Source: Sarcocystis neurona
Lineage: Eukaryota; Apicomplexa; Conoidasida; Eucoccidiorida; Sarcocystidae
DNA length: 64,000 bases
Assembly: GCA_000727475.1 (NCBI GenBank)
Contig: KL647289.1
Coordinates: 3,425,600 to 3,489,599 of the forward strand
Direction of reading: 5' to 3'
Shown here: in pieces, positions 13,101 to 25,321 of the stretch
Layout: every line of letters starts with the position of its first letter
Position numbering within the stretch: position 1 is the first letter of the stretch
The notes under the pieces: model-generated
Seen by the model: the letters and a program-made list of their open reading frames with translations, nothing else
Databases searched by the model: none
What the model was told of the DNA's origin: nothing
Translations under genes and position numbers: made by a program

Positions 13101-16100
13101 GGAATCTGAAACAGTGGTAGGGGGAAAACTTGGAAACTTCTGTGGCTACAGTTGTGATGCTGCATACATACTCTAGACTTTTCCGGCATTACCACACGTG
13201 ATAAAAGCCCGCCAACGGGGAGATTGACGTACCACTCTCCACACATTGTACGCTCCTGGTCAATATTTTAATTGTCCGGCAGATTTGAATCCGTCATAAA
13301 GACAAACCCACGGTGCTCAGGCGGGAGGGTTCGACACTGCACAAACGCAACACTTAAGTGAGCGTCCATATATAATGAACCATACGTGATGCGCGCTCCT
13401 GCATCTGCTCGCCCGTGTGCTGGCCCTAGCCTAAAGAACTGTGTTACTTTTTTTGGTTGTACGAAGCAAAAATCTGGGGTCCTGGTGCGTATTTTGCTGA
13501 TTCGCACCCGCATCATCGCGAGCCGCGTGGCAGAAACAGACGAGCACACGCCACGGCTGCGCTGCGCCCCAGTACGTACTGGGCCGTACTCTTATATGCT
13601 GTCTTTTAAATAGCAAACACGGATCGGATGAAAGCACGTTCGAGCGGGGTACAAGCGCAAGGCACACGCGAAACCATTGTGCTGCAGCAGACGTCGCTGG
13701 CCCAGGGAGACACTGGCACCACCACGGGCGGGAATTATGGAGGCTGATACAGCGTTTCCTATGTGGTCGAATGTGTTTGCAAAGGTGTAAGCTGTACTTC
13801 GCAAGAAGATCCTTTTTTGGAGTCTGCAGGCCGGTGGCAATCCTTTTATCTCATCCTGGCAACCACTCTGGCAAGGAAGCTTCGCTATCCAAGTGGAGTC
13901 GACAATCAGCCTTAAACGTTGCAGCTTCCATGTCCCAGAGGCACCATCCGACATCGTGTTTCTTGTGAGCTTGTTGCCTGTTCCTCCACAAATGGGTCGG
14001 CCGAACTTACGACGGTGCCTTACGGTATCTAGTTGTTCTATGGCACACCACCAGCAATACCGCGTGAGTGTTGAATTGTCCAATGTTCTCCACGACCGCG
14101 TTGACCGCCCTACATCCAGCAAGAAAATCTGCTCAAATGTGCGCCGCCGTCACCAAGAATGCTACGCGCGGCAGCGTAGTTTTCTTTCGACTTCACTAAA
14201 GAGCTTGCGCTAGTCATAGGGCAGCACTTTCCGCAAGCGGATCATGAAGCAATACAAAGCCGCTGGCTTCGGTGAGCAGAGGTGTAGGACATGACTACGG
14301 GGAGCTGCTGAAATGGTGAAGTTGCGAGTAAAGAAATTCTCTTTCCAACAGAGTTACCGAGACAAAAGTGTTCGTCCCTTCTTGCGGGCGCGTGAAGAGA
14401 GACAACGGTTCTACTTCGACTCAGCGCCTTTGTTGGTTCCTTCTTGTGGGTGCGTAAACAGAGACAACGGTTCTTCTTTGACTCAGCGCCTTTGCGCGGA
14501 GAGGCCGTTTGGCGTAGCCACGGCATTCCCGTTTGCGCCCAACTTTTCTTGAAACAATATGTGCCCTTCTGTCTCCGCGAAGGAGAGGCGCTTGAGACTT
14601 GCAGTGTATCAACCAGTGGTGGCGTATGCCTTCCCACCAGAAAGCTTCCTCTTTGCGCTGTTGTGCACGTCACACGCGTAGGATCTCTCCTTCAAAGTGT
14701 GTACATTGCTACGCTGAAATGCGGCTTGAGCTCCACCTGCCTATACGTGGACTGTATGCAGACGAACATGTATTAAACAGCACGAACACACCTGGTTCCC
14801 ACAGTATGCTCAACGGCTCCGGCTCGAGCTGTGCCTACGAGTGGCACGTCGTTTCGTCTTAATAGGAGTGCCATAGGCGGTCACGCCTTCTCCCGTGTAA
14901 AAGTGGATCTGGAGGAAAAACTGGGGCGGTGATACTCTTGTTATGTAAGGTGCACACTCTGGCACAGGTTCAAAGCATCCGTGCATTATTAAGATTCGTA
15001 AGTGAGGTGTTTTCGCCGTAGCAACATAATATCGAACGTAAGGAGACGTGCGTTGAAAAAAAGAGGGTACAAAACGAATCCCTGTAGCGAGCGTTTTTTA
15101 TTTTCGGACATCGGGTGGCCACAAGCAATTCGCGTATCCTGTGCTCGCAGACCCGTGGGGACGTATCATTTCGTCAACCTGTCCGTTTCCTGTACACCGT
15201 GACACTGAGCGCTCTATTTAGCAGACGAACGTTCGACGATACATGACGTGCACGTCCCCGTCGGTGCATTTGCAATGGTACTAGCCATTGCGTTTCCGAA
15301 TTTCTGATTAAGCTTTTTCTTGGTGTGCGCGTGCAACAATGTTAACAGGAATGTGTGAGTTCATACTTAAGTGTAAATGTGTTCAAGGGAACTCACCTCA
15401 CGTGCGCACGTGCATCAGAACTCATTTAAGCACTCATGTGGGTGTGATGTTCACTGTACTTGTGACAATATGGACACTATATTGAGCACAGCCGTTATCA
15501 GATAGACGCCCACATGCTCACCGCAGTCGTCAGATTGATTTTTCCTACCACAAACACAGAATCGAAGACGCTATAAAAGTTCTACAGAATTTCAAGGGTA
15601 TGTCATGGACGTTGGCAAACGAAATAGCTGGTGACTTTTAAAAACTAGGCGGTTGTATTGCATAACCGTTAAAACCACCTTTCAGTAGAAACCGCAGTGT
15701 CAAACGAAGATGCTGTGGGGGCTGGAATAAGGGGTGTGGCACGTACGTCCCGTGAACAAACAGGACTGCCGCCCCTCGTCCTCGCAGTTGCGTCCTTTCC
15801 TGGAGTCGTCGAAGTGACCTTTTTCCCGCACACCCCGTTCCTCCAGCATTTCGCAGTAACACCAACTTTAATGAGTTAGAAGAAGCCCAGGGACAAACGC
15901 GCAGACTGGTACTCGTAGACTTCTGCCGAATTGGACTCTCATCTACTACACAAACTCATAATCGAGCAACTGATTCTGTGTTCTTCGCTGATAGAGCACT
16001 TCATGAGTCGCCAAGAATCCTGCATCCCTATGGCATACACGCAAGAGTAAGAGCATTTTTTCGCAAGTGACAGCTAAGCTGTCCGGGGGAGGACGGAGCA

Positions 16101-17290
16101 GGACTTGAAAGTACATCCCACTGTTTACTAATGAGCCGCTGAAGCCCTTTCTAGGAATCCATGAATCCGCTCGACAGACAGGAGAATCGTTTGGGAATGC
16201 TTGCACGTTATTAGGTCTTACTGTGGAATGATGCAAGGTCGGTGCGGTGACTTTTCAGATCAAGGTGTTTCCGGGGCGGAAGTACGTGCCATAGTGTTCG
16301 TGCAGCTCCGTTGCTTAGGACCGCTGAAAAATATTCTGCAACTCCTTCAATGCCGTTATTTCGCCAAAAACAATACAGCGTAATCGAGGCAGAAGCACTA
16401 CCGGAGGCGCGTCACGCGCGTTCCGACGAGCTGGAGGCACCAGCAGCCATTGTTTGGTGCTCTGTAAGCCGACACTTACGCCTACTTTGCTCTTCGGCAT
16501 TCCATGGTCTAAGGCATACACACGAGAAATCTTGTGCATCAGCATTATAACAATGTGGTTTGCGCGTACCCACGTCCAACCAGGCGTTGTGGCCTCAAGG
16601 CTCCTTAACACGAAAACGAAAAGACGGGCTGCACATCCGCCTGCTCCATTATCAGAACTCAAGGAAAACTGTGGAGGGCAGAGGATCCCGTCAGGAGGTC
16701 TGATAGGGGGCACGTCTTGCCGTAGGTCTGTATCCTGTTTGTGGGGCTCCACAGTGCTGAGTATAACGGTACTTGCATGCTGGCATTTTAATCACAACAC
16801 CTGGGCAAACTGTGGGGCAATGAGGGTGGCAACGAAGCAAGCGAACAAATCTCCTACAGCAGGTGTCCTCCGTGGTTCGTCTTTCGGTTTGGGGCTCCCC
16901 AAGTGCCACACCTGCGATGATGTAAGTAGAGGTCCAGTCAAAGTCTCGGCCGGCTGTTCTGAAAGTGGAATTACGCCTCTAGCTTTTATTTCGAACATCC
17001 CCGTTAACAGAATATAGAAAAAACGCGTCTACTAAAGTGTATGGATAGCCTTACCACACGCTGCTGTTTTTCTATCAGCGTTTCATTGTATGGTGGTGAT
17101 CGAGTACCAGGGAAGCTGACCCCTCGCATCGAATGAACACACTGACTGGATGATGTAGTAACATTTTTGCATGTCGATTCCTTGACCGTGCCTGTGGGCC
17201 GCCTCTTCCTTTGTACTACATGTTGGAATGCTGCCTCGGGAACCGTGCTCGAGTCTAGAGATCTAATGAAGCGCGGCTGTGTACTACACC
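10136..17290. other. 7.2-kb interval without a recognisable gene; candidate minus-strand exons
   Basis: This gap separates the helicase and kinesin genes. No conserved family motif was found. Several minus-strand ORFs look protein-like: 10337-10636 (contains RSFLDVRYYLVSACAPAP, preceded by an acceptor TTCAACAG and with a possible donor CGG/GTAAAA near 10390); 12187-12459 (contains GIPVDYIVYQHLWTRT); 13268-13549 (contains ITYGSLYMDAHLSVAFVQ); and 13592-14122 (176 aa). I could not join them into one consistent spliced model, so they may be exons of one or more minus-strand genes or chance ORFs. A 56-bp repeat pair lies at 14377-14494. The rest shows AT-richer, low-information sequence. Confidence 0.3.
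14377..14494 (+). repeat. imperfect tandem repeat, 2 x 56 bp
   Basis: Units 14377-14432 and 14439-14494 both run from CCTTCTTG to CAGCGCCTTTG, sharing the core AGAGACAACGGTTCT. They are spaced 62 bp apart and differ at a few positions. They lie in the gene-poor interval. Confidence 0.7.
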
Positions 17291-20200
17291 ATGAGGCCTT
17301 TGAGTCGCCTCATTTGCGTTAGAGGCAGTTCCATTCCAGTTCAGCAGGGAACTGACGGTAGCGCGCTGCCCACGGCTAGCACGTCTGGCAGAACAAGCTG
17401 CACCTTTGCGGACACCCTCACTTCTAGCACGGACCTTCCCACAAACACCACTGATGTGCCAGCTCTCAATCTCGAACAAGAAACAGAGGATTTTGTCGAC
17501 GGTCTCAAGCAAGGGAATCCAAACATCCTCGTTACTGTTCGAGTGCGTCCTGTGCAGCCCCGGGAGTTGCAGAACGGAGGCAAAGATGTTGTGCGGGTCC
17601 TCGATAACAAAGTTGTGCTCCTACTGGATCCCGGCTTGTGCAGTCACGATGACGTTTTGCGCGTCAACAGGACGCGCGAAAAACGCTACGCGTTCGACTA
17701 TGTCTTCGACGCTTCGAAAGATCAACAATGCGTCTACGCAAATACAACTGAATTCCTCGTTGATGGGGTCCTTCGAGGTTTCAATGCAACTGCTTTCGCG
17801 TACGGTGCCACTGGTGCCGGCAAAACATACACGATGATTGGCTCTTATGAGAAGCCCGGCGTGATGGTACGCACCCTCAACGATCTCTTTACTAAAGTAG
17901 GACAGCAGTCCGTTGACCACGAATATACTATTCGGTGCTCTTTCTTGGAGATCTACAATGAAGCTGTTCGCGACCTGCTGGATACTCGTAACGAACACTG
18001 CGAGGTACGGGAGGACCCAAGTAGAGGTATGGCTATTTCTAATATCTGCGAAGTGGATGTCAAGACAGCGGACGAAATTCTTGAACTGCTTCAAAGGGGG
18101 AATAAGAGAAGAATACAGGAACCGACGGATGCGAACCAGACTAGCAGCCGCAGTCACGCTGTTCTACAGGTAAATAATAGACAGTACAGCGTTTCAGAAG
18201 GCCTACCAAGGTTGCTCTTCTGTGATGCTGCGCTCTGGTACATGGATAGTTTTCCTGTTGATACAGTACAGTAAATACATTCCACAGTATTTTGTATCAT
18301 ACTCTGTTAGATACTGGAGAGAACCCAGACACTTCACACACACCATATTTGCGTGCCAGTTCTCTGTGTCCTCACTATACTTCTACCGTCCGACCTGCGT
18401 ACTCGCAGGTTACAGTGACGCAAAAAAGCCGCACACCAGGCATGACTGCAGAACTCGCTGTTGGTAAATTGTCGATGGTGGATTTGGCAGGAAGCGAAAG
18501 AGCTTCTCAGAACAACAACAGGGGAATGCGTATGGTGGAAGGTGGGTCACTTACCTGTCTTCCCCTATCTGCCTACGACAACTATACGACACTTTCGTAT
18601 GAGTTCCTTCTCTCAACATCTTCACCGAACTGCTACTGCAGTTATTTGTTCATGTCCAAGCGTGTCACACTGGGAGGCGTGATAATTCCCGCACCGTTGT
18701 CACACTATCCTCAGTAACGCGTTGCGGCATGCTGTTTGCGTAGGGGCGAGCATCAACCGTTCCCTGCTTGCACTGGGGAACGTCATCAACGCACTGTGCG
18801 ATAAAAGCAAAACGACCAGAAATATTTTTGTCCCCTACAGGGATAGTAAGCTGACGCGTCTCCTTAAAGATTCCCTAGGGGGCAGCTGTCGGACTGTCAT
18901 GATTGCGAACATCTCGCCTGCACATACGCAATTTGAAGACACCCATAACACGTTGAAGTACGCCAACCGAGCCAAGAACATCAAGACCTTTTCCAAACGA
19001 AATGTTCTGAGCGTCAACTACCATTTAGAAAAGTATACACATGTCATCGAGCAGCTTCAAGCTGAAGTTGGCACCTTGAGAGCAATGCTTGCCTCAGGGA
19101 CGCAAGCAGCCGTTTCGCAGGTGCGGTTGCACATCAGCAACAGTCCGTGATTTTACTTTTCACACGAAAGCGATGGACGATAGAAGAAAGATTGAATGCT
19201 GTGTAGACTGCGCAGAGCATATCATGCGATATACGTTGGCGAGAGTTCTCCCTTTGGTTACGGTGCAGGCAGCGTTGGTTTCCTCCCACCTTAAAGTCAG
19301 AGTCTTTATCCGCACCTAGCCCATTGCTTACTACGGGTGTAATTTCCGATCTGTTATGCCGGGTTCATTGTGCACAACGATGCCCCTGTTCACCTTGCGC
19401 CCTCTGGTGCAATCTGTTTCACGGATGTACGAAGGTTCAATGGCTTGTAGAGATGTTTCTACCCGCCTCCGCTCCACCTTGTCCATTGTTTCGTAGGAGC
19501 CGGCGGCAACAGCCTCCAGCAGTCGAGTAGCAGGCATCGTTAAGGTATGTGCTCCAGAGGGACAGATGTAGCGAAGAATAGCACGCTACGAAGACAAAGG
19601 TCCAGCGAGATGCGCCCCTGCGCGTCAAGAAGAGAGGCGAATGTTTGTCATCGGGCCGACTTGGGCGCTCCGGATTCGCTGTGTTGTTGTCAGACTCTGC
19701 AGGAACGGCAACGGCTGCGTCAAGCTCTTGGTCGTTTAGACGAGCAGCTGCACCAGTTGGAGCACTGCTCGCCCATCAATATGGATGGCGTGCCCACTAA
19801 TGTCAGCTCTCAAGCGCAATCATTACAAAAGGTCGATCCCGCATGACAGCCAAGGATTTGCCTCATCACTTGCTGTAACACAAATGACTCTGGACTGCGT
19901 GACAGGCCAAATGGGCACACACTCACTGTCATTTGTCACGTGACCGACTGTGCGGCATTAGGCGCTGTTGCGAGGCGCTTGGTTCCCTGTGGCTGCACAC
20001 AGGCAAAAGAAGATTTGGTCACACGCCTGCGAACCAATGCCGCCGAATGTGAAGAACTTCAGCATAAACTACTGCTGACACCTGACTCTACAGCACTTAT
20101 GCATGCACTGTTGAAAAATATGGAAGACCTTCTGGAACAAAACTACCAGCTTCAGGTCAGGACATACTTGCTGCTTTGTGTCTAGTAATCGTAAGTGACA

Positions 20201-22026
20201 CCCGGTTTCCACACCGGGATGAGGTCGGCCTCGTGCCAACAGTCGGGGGTCGAGGCCTTCGACAATTGCAACCGGATACTCGTGGCCGTTGAGGCGTTGG
20301 TGCTCTGCCTTGTTCGCAGCAAACAAATGAACAGCTCAACGAAACACTAATGCAAAATTGTCGAAGCAGCGGGAACACTTCCAGCGAAAGTGTGCCAGCG
20401 CAGCGAGTGCGGCAGCCTGCCCATCTATCCGTAGACACGTCCCAGCAGAAGAGTAACAGTTTCTTACTACAGGACTCCGTACACGTCTACTCTAGCGACG
20501 TTTCATGCTGTGCGGGCGGACAACCGCAGAACGACAGAAGTCAACAAAGCCCGAACCTCTGTTCTGATCACAACTCTGCAGCGCAGGTGGATGCGTCGAC
20601 TGGGCGGCGGCGGTTGTCCAAGTCTTCTTTTGGCTCCTCGTGGATACACAAGTCTAGACGGTCTACTTCAGCAGCAAGTGATACTGCGAAGCAGCCCTGC
20701 TCATCAGTTGAGACACAGTTCGAACATTATTCAGTTCTGAAGACTACGCCGCCGGGTAGCCTGCCTGCCACGGTTCACAGCGATAGCTCTGTACCGCGGT
20801 CTGTAGATTTCACACGACCGACAAACTGCGTCGACAGCCTTGAATCGGGCGATCGTATCCATGTTCCTTCGTACAGACAACGAGGCAGGTCTCCCGTTGA
20901 GCTGTATAGGAGTCGCCAGTCCCCCACTACATCATCTATGCACGTATCTGTTGTGTGCTCTCCAGCACGATTGAGCTCAGGTTCGCCGCGGTCTCAGGAC
21001 TGCCCCTTCTACACACCGCGTTCCCAGCCTCTGGCGCTCGCAGCGGGGACGGTGCCTTGCTCGCGCTCTATGTCTAGTAGGGTGCCCATGGCGGCGTCAT
21101 GCATTAGCGAGATTTCAGTGGCACTAGACTCGGCAGAAAGTGACTCTCCAAGATGCAGTGCTCCGAATTTAAGTCCACGTCAACCCACCCGGTCGCGACG
21201 GCATTCACAGACGCCACCTGCAGATTTACTGACTCACTTTCTGAAGAGTAGTATCGCAAACTCAGCGAGCAGAGAGCAGGCATCCAGAGCTCTCCAGACG
21301 AATTCGGCCGGAACACCTGAAGTACCAACAGAAGATTCAGTGGACATGCAACTGAAGTGCTCCGTGGCACCCCTCCAGTTTCAGCAGTGCTTCCCAAGTC
21401 TTCCTGGCACCAAGCTTGCCGAATACGATCGAGCCAGTTCACTTGTGTCACGCTACGACACCAAGGAGACTATACAGCTTAGACAGGATCGGGATGCAGG
21501 AGTGTCACAAGGCGATCCCACACTGCAGAAGGCCTTTTCTCGGAACTTCTCCGAAGAAGCTGAAGTCCCTGATGAACTTGGGACGGACAAACTTGACAAA
21601 CCCGTCGACGCTGCACCGTGTCCGCTTGCAAGAACACTCTTTACCAATGGTACCACCTGCTCAGCGTCTGCAGCCCAGGAGCAAAGAAGTTCCCCCGTGA
21701 GGAGAACTGGTCGGCCAGCGGGCGCCATGTCGGAGAGGTCTGGCGAGCACACCCAAGTCTGTCGGCCGTCAGACGCGAACGATACGATCCGCCACTGCCC
21801 GGCTACCAGGCACGCAGCAGCACCAGCAAAAGATCTGCCCGCTCATGAGCATATAGGTGTTAAAACTTTTTGCAGATACCACAGTAATGCCCATGTGAGA
21901 GGAGGGCAGATAATCATCGATGAATCCAATCGTAGTACGCACCTGGAAGCGGAAATGTTGGGTGCTAGAGCTAGAGCACACTTTGGCTTCCGGTGTGCAG
22001 GTGCATCAGATGAGGGGGGCGCTTAG
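17291..22026 (+). CDS. kinesin motor protein, kinesin-8-like
   Basis: Seven exons: 17291-18169, 18409-18541, 18744-19120, 19497-19544, 19703-19831, 20003-20155, 20320-22026. They sum to 3426 nt (1141 aa). The motor domain spans about residues 78-420: [16 protein letters not shown]-loop GATGAGKT (172-179), switch I SSRSH (285-289), switch II DLAGSE (318-323) and the [15 protein letters not shown] helix. The segment [13 protein letters not shown], the [17 protein letters not shown] region and [13 protein letters not shown] are typical of kinesin-8 (KIF18/19), a plus-end microtubule motor and depolymerase. The short exons 5-6 encode charged, probably coiled-coil helices ([20 protein letters not shown]). 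The 569-codon last exon is a Ser/Thr/Pro-rich disordered tail without a recognised domain. Exon 4 is only 48 nt and is inferred from splice signals and phase. The start ATG has ACC before it. A further upstream exon cannot be excluded. Confidence 0.88.
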
Positions 22027-22143
22027 ACGAGTGAGGATTACCAGTTCCACTGTTGTGGCAACCAGAACCGCGAAACCAGCACCTGCTACACGTCTTTGAC
22101 ACCCGGCAGCGCGAAGCAAGTGTTGCCATTGGCACCGGCGTGT

Positions 22144-22306
22144 TGCGGTGGGCTAGAATAGTGGAGGAAAGCAGGCGGCTAATTAGTGTCTATAAAGCTT
22201 CTACAGTCTCCGTGGGGTCACAGGGGTAGCCACCAAAAACACATGGTTTTCTGTGATGCGTGTATCGGCCACACACCGCGCACTGCGGCGTCATAGCGTA
22301 ACGAGG
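22144..22306 (+). repeat. 163-bp direct repeat, copy 1
   Basis: Identical by eye to 22520-22682, offset 376 bp. On the minus strand the copy carries the end of an open frame with the Cys-containing segment MTPQCAVCGRYTHH, ending at a TAG at 22190-22192. Here the frame can start at an ATG at 22318 and would give 42 aa. Confidence 0.9.
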
Positions 22307-22519
22307 ACAATTCTCCATCGCTTAGCATGCTAAAAAAACGGGACGCATATCAAACATTGGCCCAGCGAAGACCAGGAGACAACAGTGGTGATGTAGTGAG
22401 TCTTCTTTAGTGCCGTTTTTCACCACACGGAGTCGGCAAAATCCGTTCAAATCGGCGACTGGAGACACCTGAGGCCAAACAGCCATACAGGACACGCGTG
22501 CTTGTGCACTGCCAAGTGC

Positions 22520-22682
22520 TGCGGTGGGCTAGAATAGTGGAGGAAAGCAGGCGGCTAATTAGTGTCTATAAAGCTTCTACAGTCTCCGTGGGGTCACAGG
22601 GGTAGCCACCAAAAACACATGGTTTTCTGTGATGCGTGTATCGGCCACACACCGCGCACTGCGGCGTCATAGCGTAACGAGG
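22520..22682 (+). repeat. 163-bp direct repeat, copy 2
   Basis: Second, apparently perfect copy of 22144-22306. On the minus strand its frame is fused to a longer upstream open frame reaching about 22853, ending at the same stop (22566-22568). The lack of visible differences suggests a recent duplication or gene conversion. Confidence 0.9.
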
Positions 22683-23745
22683 CGTCCGGCTGACCCCGCA
22701 AGCCTGCAACTTACAGGGCTGTAGACACTGTTGCGCGAAGACCTTCACGCCCTTATCTGAAATGTTGTAGACGATCCTTTCCACTTTGTCGGCCCACCTT
22801 GCGTGAAATATGGTATGCAGGAAGTTAACTGAGGCACTGCGGAAACACATCACGCGCGTTGGTTACTACGTGTTCAAACGACGCCGGCAACAAACAGACT
22901 GAAAACGTGTGAATAGCCTGAAATGAGTCACACTGTCTTACACCGAAAATAACGCCTGAGGTGCTCTGTAGATTGCTTGCTGCCCGCAGAAACCACCAAC
23001 GAAAAAACGATCGGAAAAAAATATGAATGTCCTAATGTGCGCAACAGTGTAACTCGCCACCAGTAGTGTCTGAGACGCTCTGTAGAGTGCTCTCCAAACA
23101 GTCGTTTAGCCTGCGCGTAAATACATCAACTTTTTGCCCCTATGCAGTCGTAGTGTACATTGGAGGGCAAAGCGGTGCAAACGCGAAACAACACGCTGCG
23201 CAGCAAAAAAATAATCAGGGGGTTCCCGTCGCGTAGGGCAACCACTCTTTGCGCGGCGGCGTACAGCTTTGGGAGTAACTTGAGACAACCGTCTTCGAAC
23301 TGTTTCTGTGTGACACTTAAGACACCGTCACAGTTGCGCACTTGCTAAGTCTTCAGCGCTCCTCATTCCCACAGAGGTGCTTTCATGCAGGGGATTACTG
23401 TTTTGCTTGCACAAACTGCTCCCCTCCAGAGATAAATCGCCTCCATCCCTCTATGCAACCTCTTACGCGCGCAGAGCGCCTCAATACAAATCGCATTTGA
23501 CTAAACCAAAAAGGCAAGGGCACAGGCAAGAGGGATTTCGCGACGACACTCTCTAGCTGCAGGGGCAATCGAGTCTGACACTCAGAGCGACAGGGGTTCT
23601 CTGTTTTACTACCTAGTCGCAGTAAGCCTGACCGCGGAGAGTTTTCTTTCGTTCTGCGCGACTGCATATACCACAGGAGATGCAGCTCTACTCTGCAAAA
23701 ACTCGAAGCACTTTTCCACTCTCCGGTGTGTGACCACGATTTCAA
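22566..23745 (-). CDS. candidate multi-exon gene, unidentified Cys-containing product
   Basis: Exon-like minus-strand pieces are: 23745 to 23467 (donor GTAAGA; open frame without an ATG, so the 5' end is unknown); about 23350 to 23126 (acceptor CTTAG; contains SVTQKQFEDGCLKLLPK); and about 22839 to 22566 (acceptor TTCCGCAG; contains RWADKVERIVYNISDKGVK, then MTPQCAVCGRYTHH and VFGGYPCDPTE before a TAG). The first junction is phase 0 on both sides; the second could not be resolved. Cysteines recur in the last two pieces, as in small secreted or surface proteins of coccidia, but no family is recognised and no signal peptide is visible. The last piece lies inside the 163-bp duplication. The gene would converge with the kinesin gene. 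Confidence 0.3.
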
Positions 23746-25321
23746 TGTGAAAGCAGGGCTTCGCTTGAACTATGCAGTCAGTCCGCGCGGAATAACCTGT
23801 GCTCCGAATCTGGCTACGTAGAATCAGAACGAGTGGTAAAATTGCGTGTGGTGCAACACGGACAGATCCGTACGGTTTTTTGTCACCTCAGGCCCTGTTA
23901 TTCGTGGCCCAAGACAGGAAAATGGGTTGTGGTTGTTTGTCGACTGTGTAACGTAGCGCAAAGCAGCTGCGCAATTCTGTGTACTAGATGGATACGTCCT
24001 GCTTACCGGCGTGACGCTGACGAGGTGCATGCCTCCTTTCCTGCTCGTGCCACGTGTGATCACTGCAGGTCACTGCGCGTACGTATAACTGTCCAAGATG
24101 TCCCGCTGTTTTCGTCTTGCATGGTACAGTAGTTCAGGTGAACCTGTTGTGCGCGCACACTTAGACTTCTCCGGAAATAAAATAACGAGCTTTTAGATAC
24201 GGCTGTAGCGGAGTACACCGTCAAACGGAGTACATATTCCAGGTCATCATCCAGCCACGGGTGGATTATGCTGCTTGAACTCTTTTTCTTCTCCTCAGGG
24301 CACCGTTCAGGGTTGAACTCGTAGTGCGCTTGCCACGCTGCGACCTTTTCGGCAGTAGATGGTTACGTGGTAGCACGCCATCTATAGGGCTGTTTTCCTA
24401 ACTGGTCCTTTTTGGCCCTTTGTGCCATGAAGGTTCGTACCAGAAGATGACTGGGACGCCGGGTCGAAAAACAGTTTTTGGGGTAGGGGGCTAACACCAC
24501 CGAGCCTCGTGACTTCTTCAGAGGTCTTCGCCGAGGAAAGGAGCAATTTGGGTTGTGTAGCCTTTTAATAAGTCCCCAGGACTGGTTTGAGTTCTCCATA
24601 GTTTCTGAAAGGTCGACGGGACGCGACAGCGCAGCTTTTTCTGTGTCAGCCTTGTGCGACCGTCATTCAGGCTTGCGTGAGCAGAGATCTGCCTTGCCTA
24701 ATGCGATAGGCCGCTGTTCCAAGGGACGACACAAATCTTAATGCGGAAATATGGATTTTTTGGGGGCGCCCATGTTAGGGGACAATCTGACAAGAAACGC
24801 GCAGAATTTCACTTTATTCACTGGCCTTCAGCCCCTCTCCGTTCGCGGGCGGGGTGACCAGATGTCGTCGGGGTCCGTTCTCCGGCGCTCTGCTGCACAA
24901 TCCGCGGCAGCTCTTTACAAGCGTCGACGTTGACACCGTTGATCGACCGTGTTCTACGCTGTCGTGTGTCAGCCATATTTTTGAGCTCTTCTGCACCCTG
25001 TTATTTGGAGTACAGCAGCACACCAGCAGTGATCGCCGCACTTGTGCTTAGCCGGCTCGCCGACACCGACAGTGCGACGTGTTCAATTTGTGAAAGTCTT
25101 TCGAAGACAGGCCCAATTCGCTGATGTTGCACGGTGTCAGAAGGCCGGCAGCTGTCGTGTTCTGTTTCGCAAGAAAGCCACTTATGTCGTGGGTAAGAGG
25201 ATGAGTAAGTGTCTTCTTTCTCTACAGAGCGTAGGGGACCTTAAAAATAACAAATGAACCAAGGCACGCTGTTGCGCAGGCACTACTCTGGAATCTCTCC
25301 AGTAGTGATACAGTAATAGCG
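23746..25321. other. intergenic, no gene seen
   Basis: Short ORFs occur in all frames, but none has family motifs or paired splice signals that I could assemble. It presumably holds the promoter and 5' leader of the GMC oxidoreductase gene; no specific promoter element is recognisable. Confidence 0.4.
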
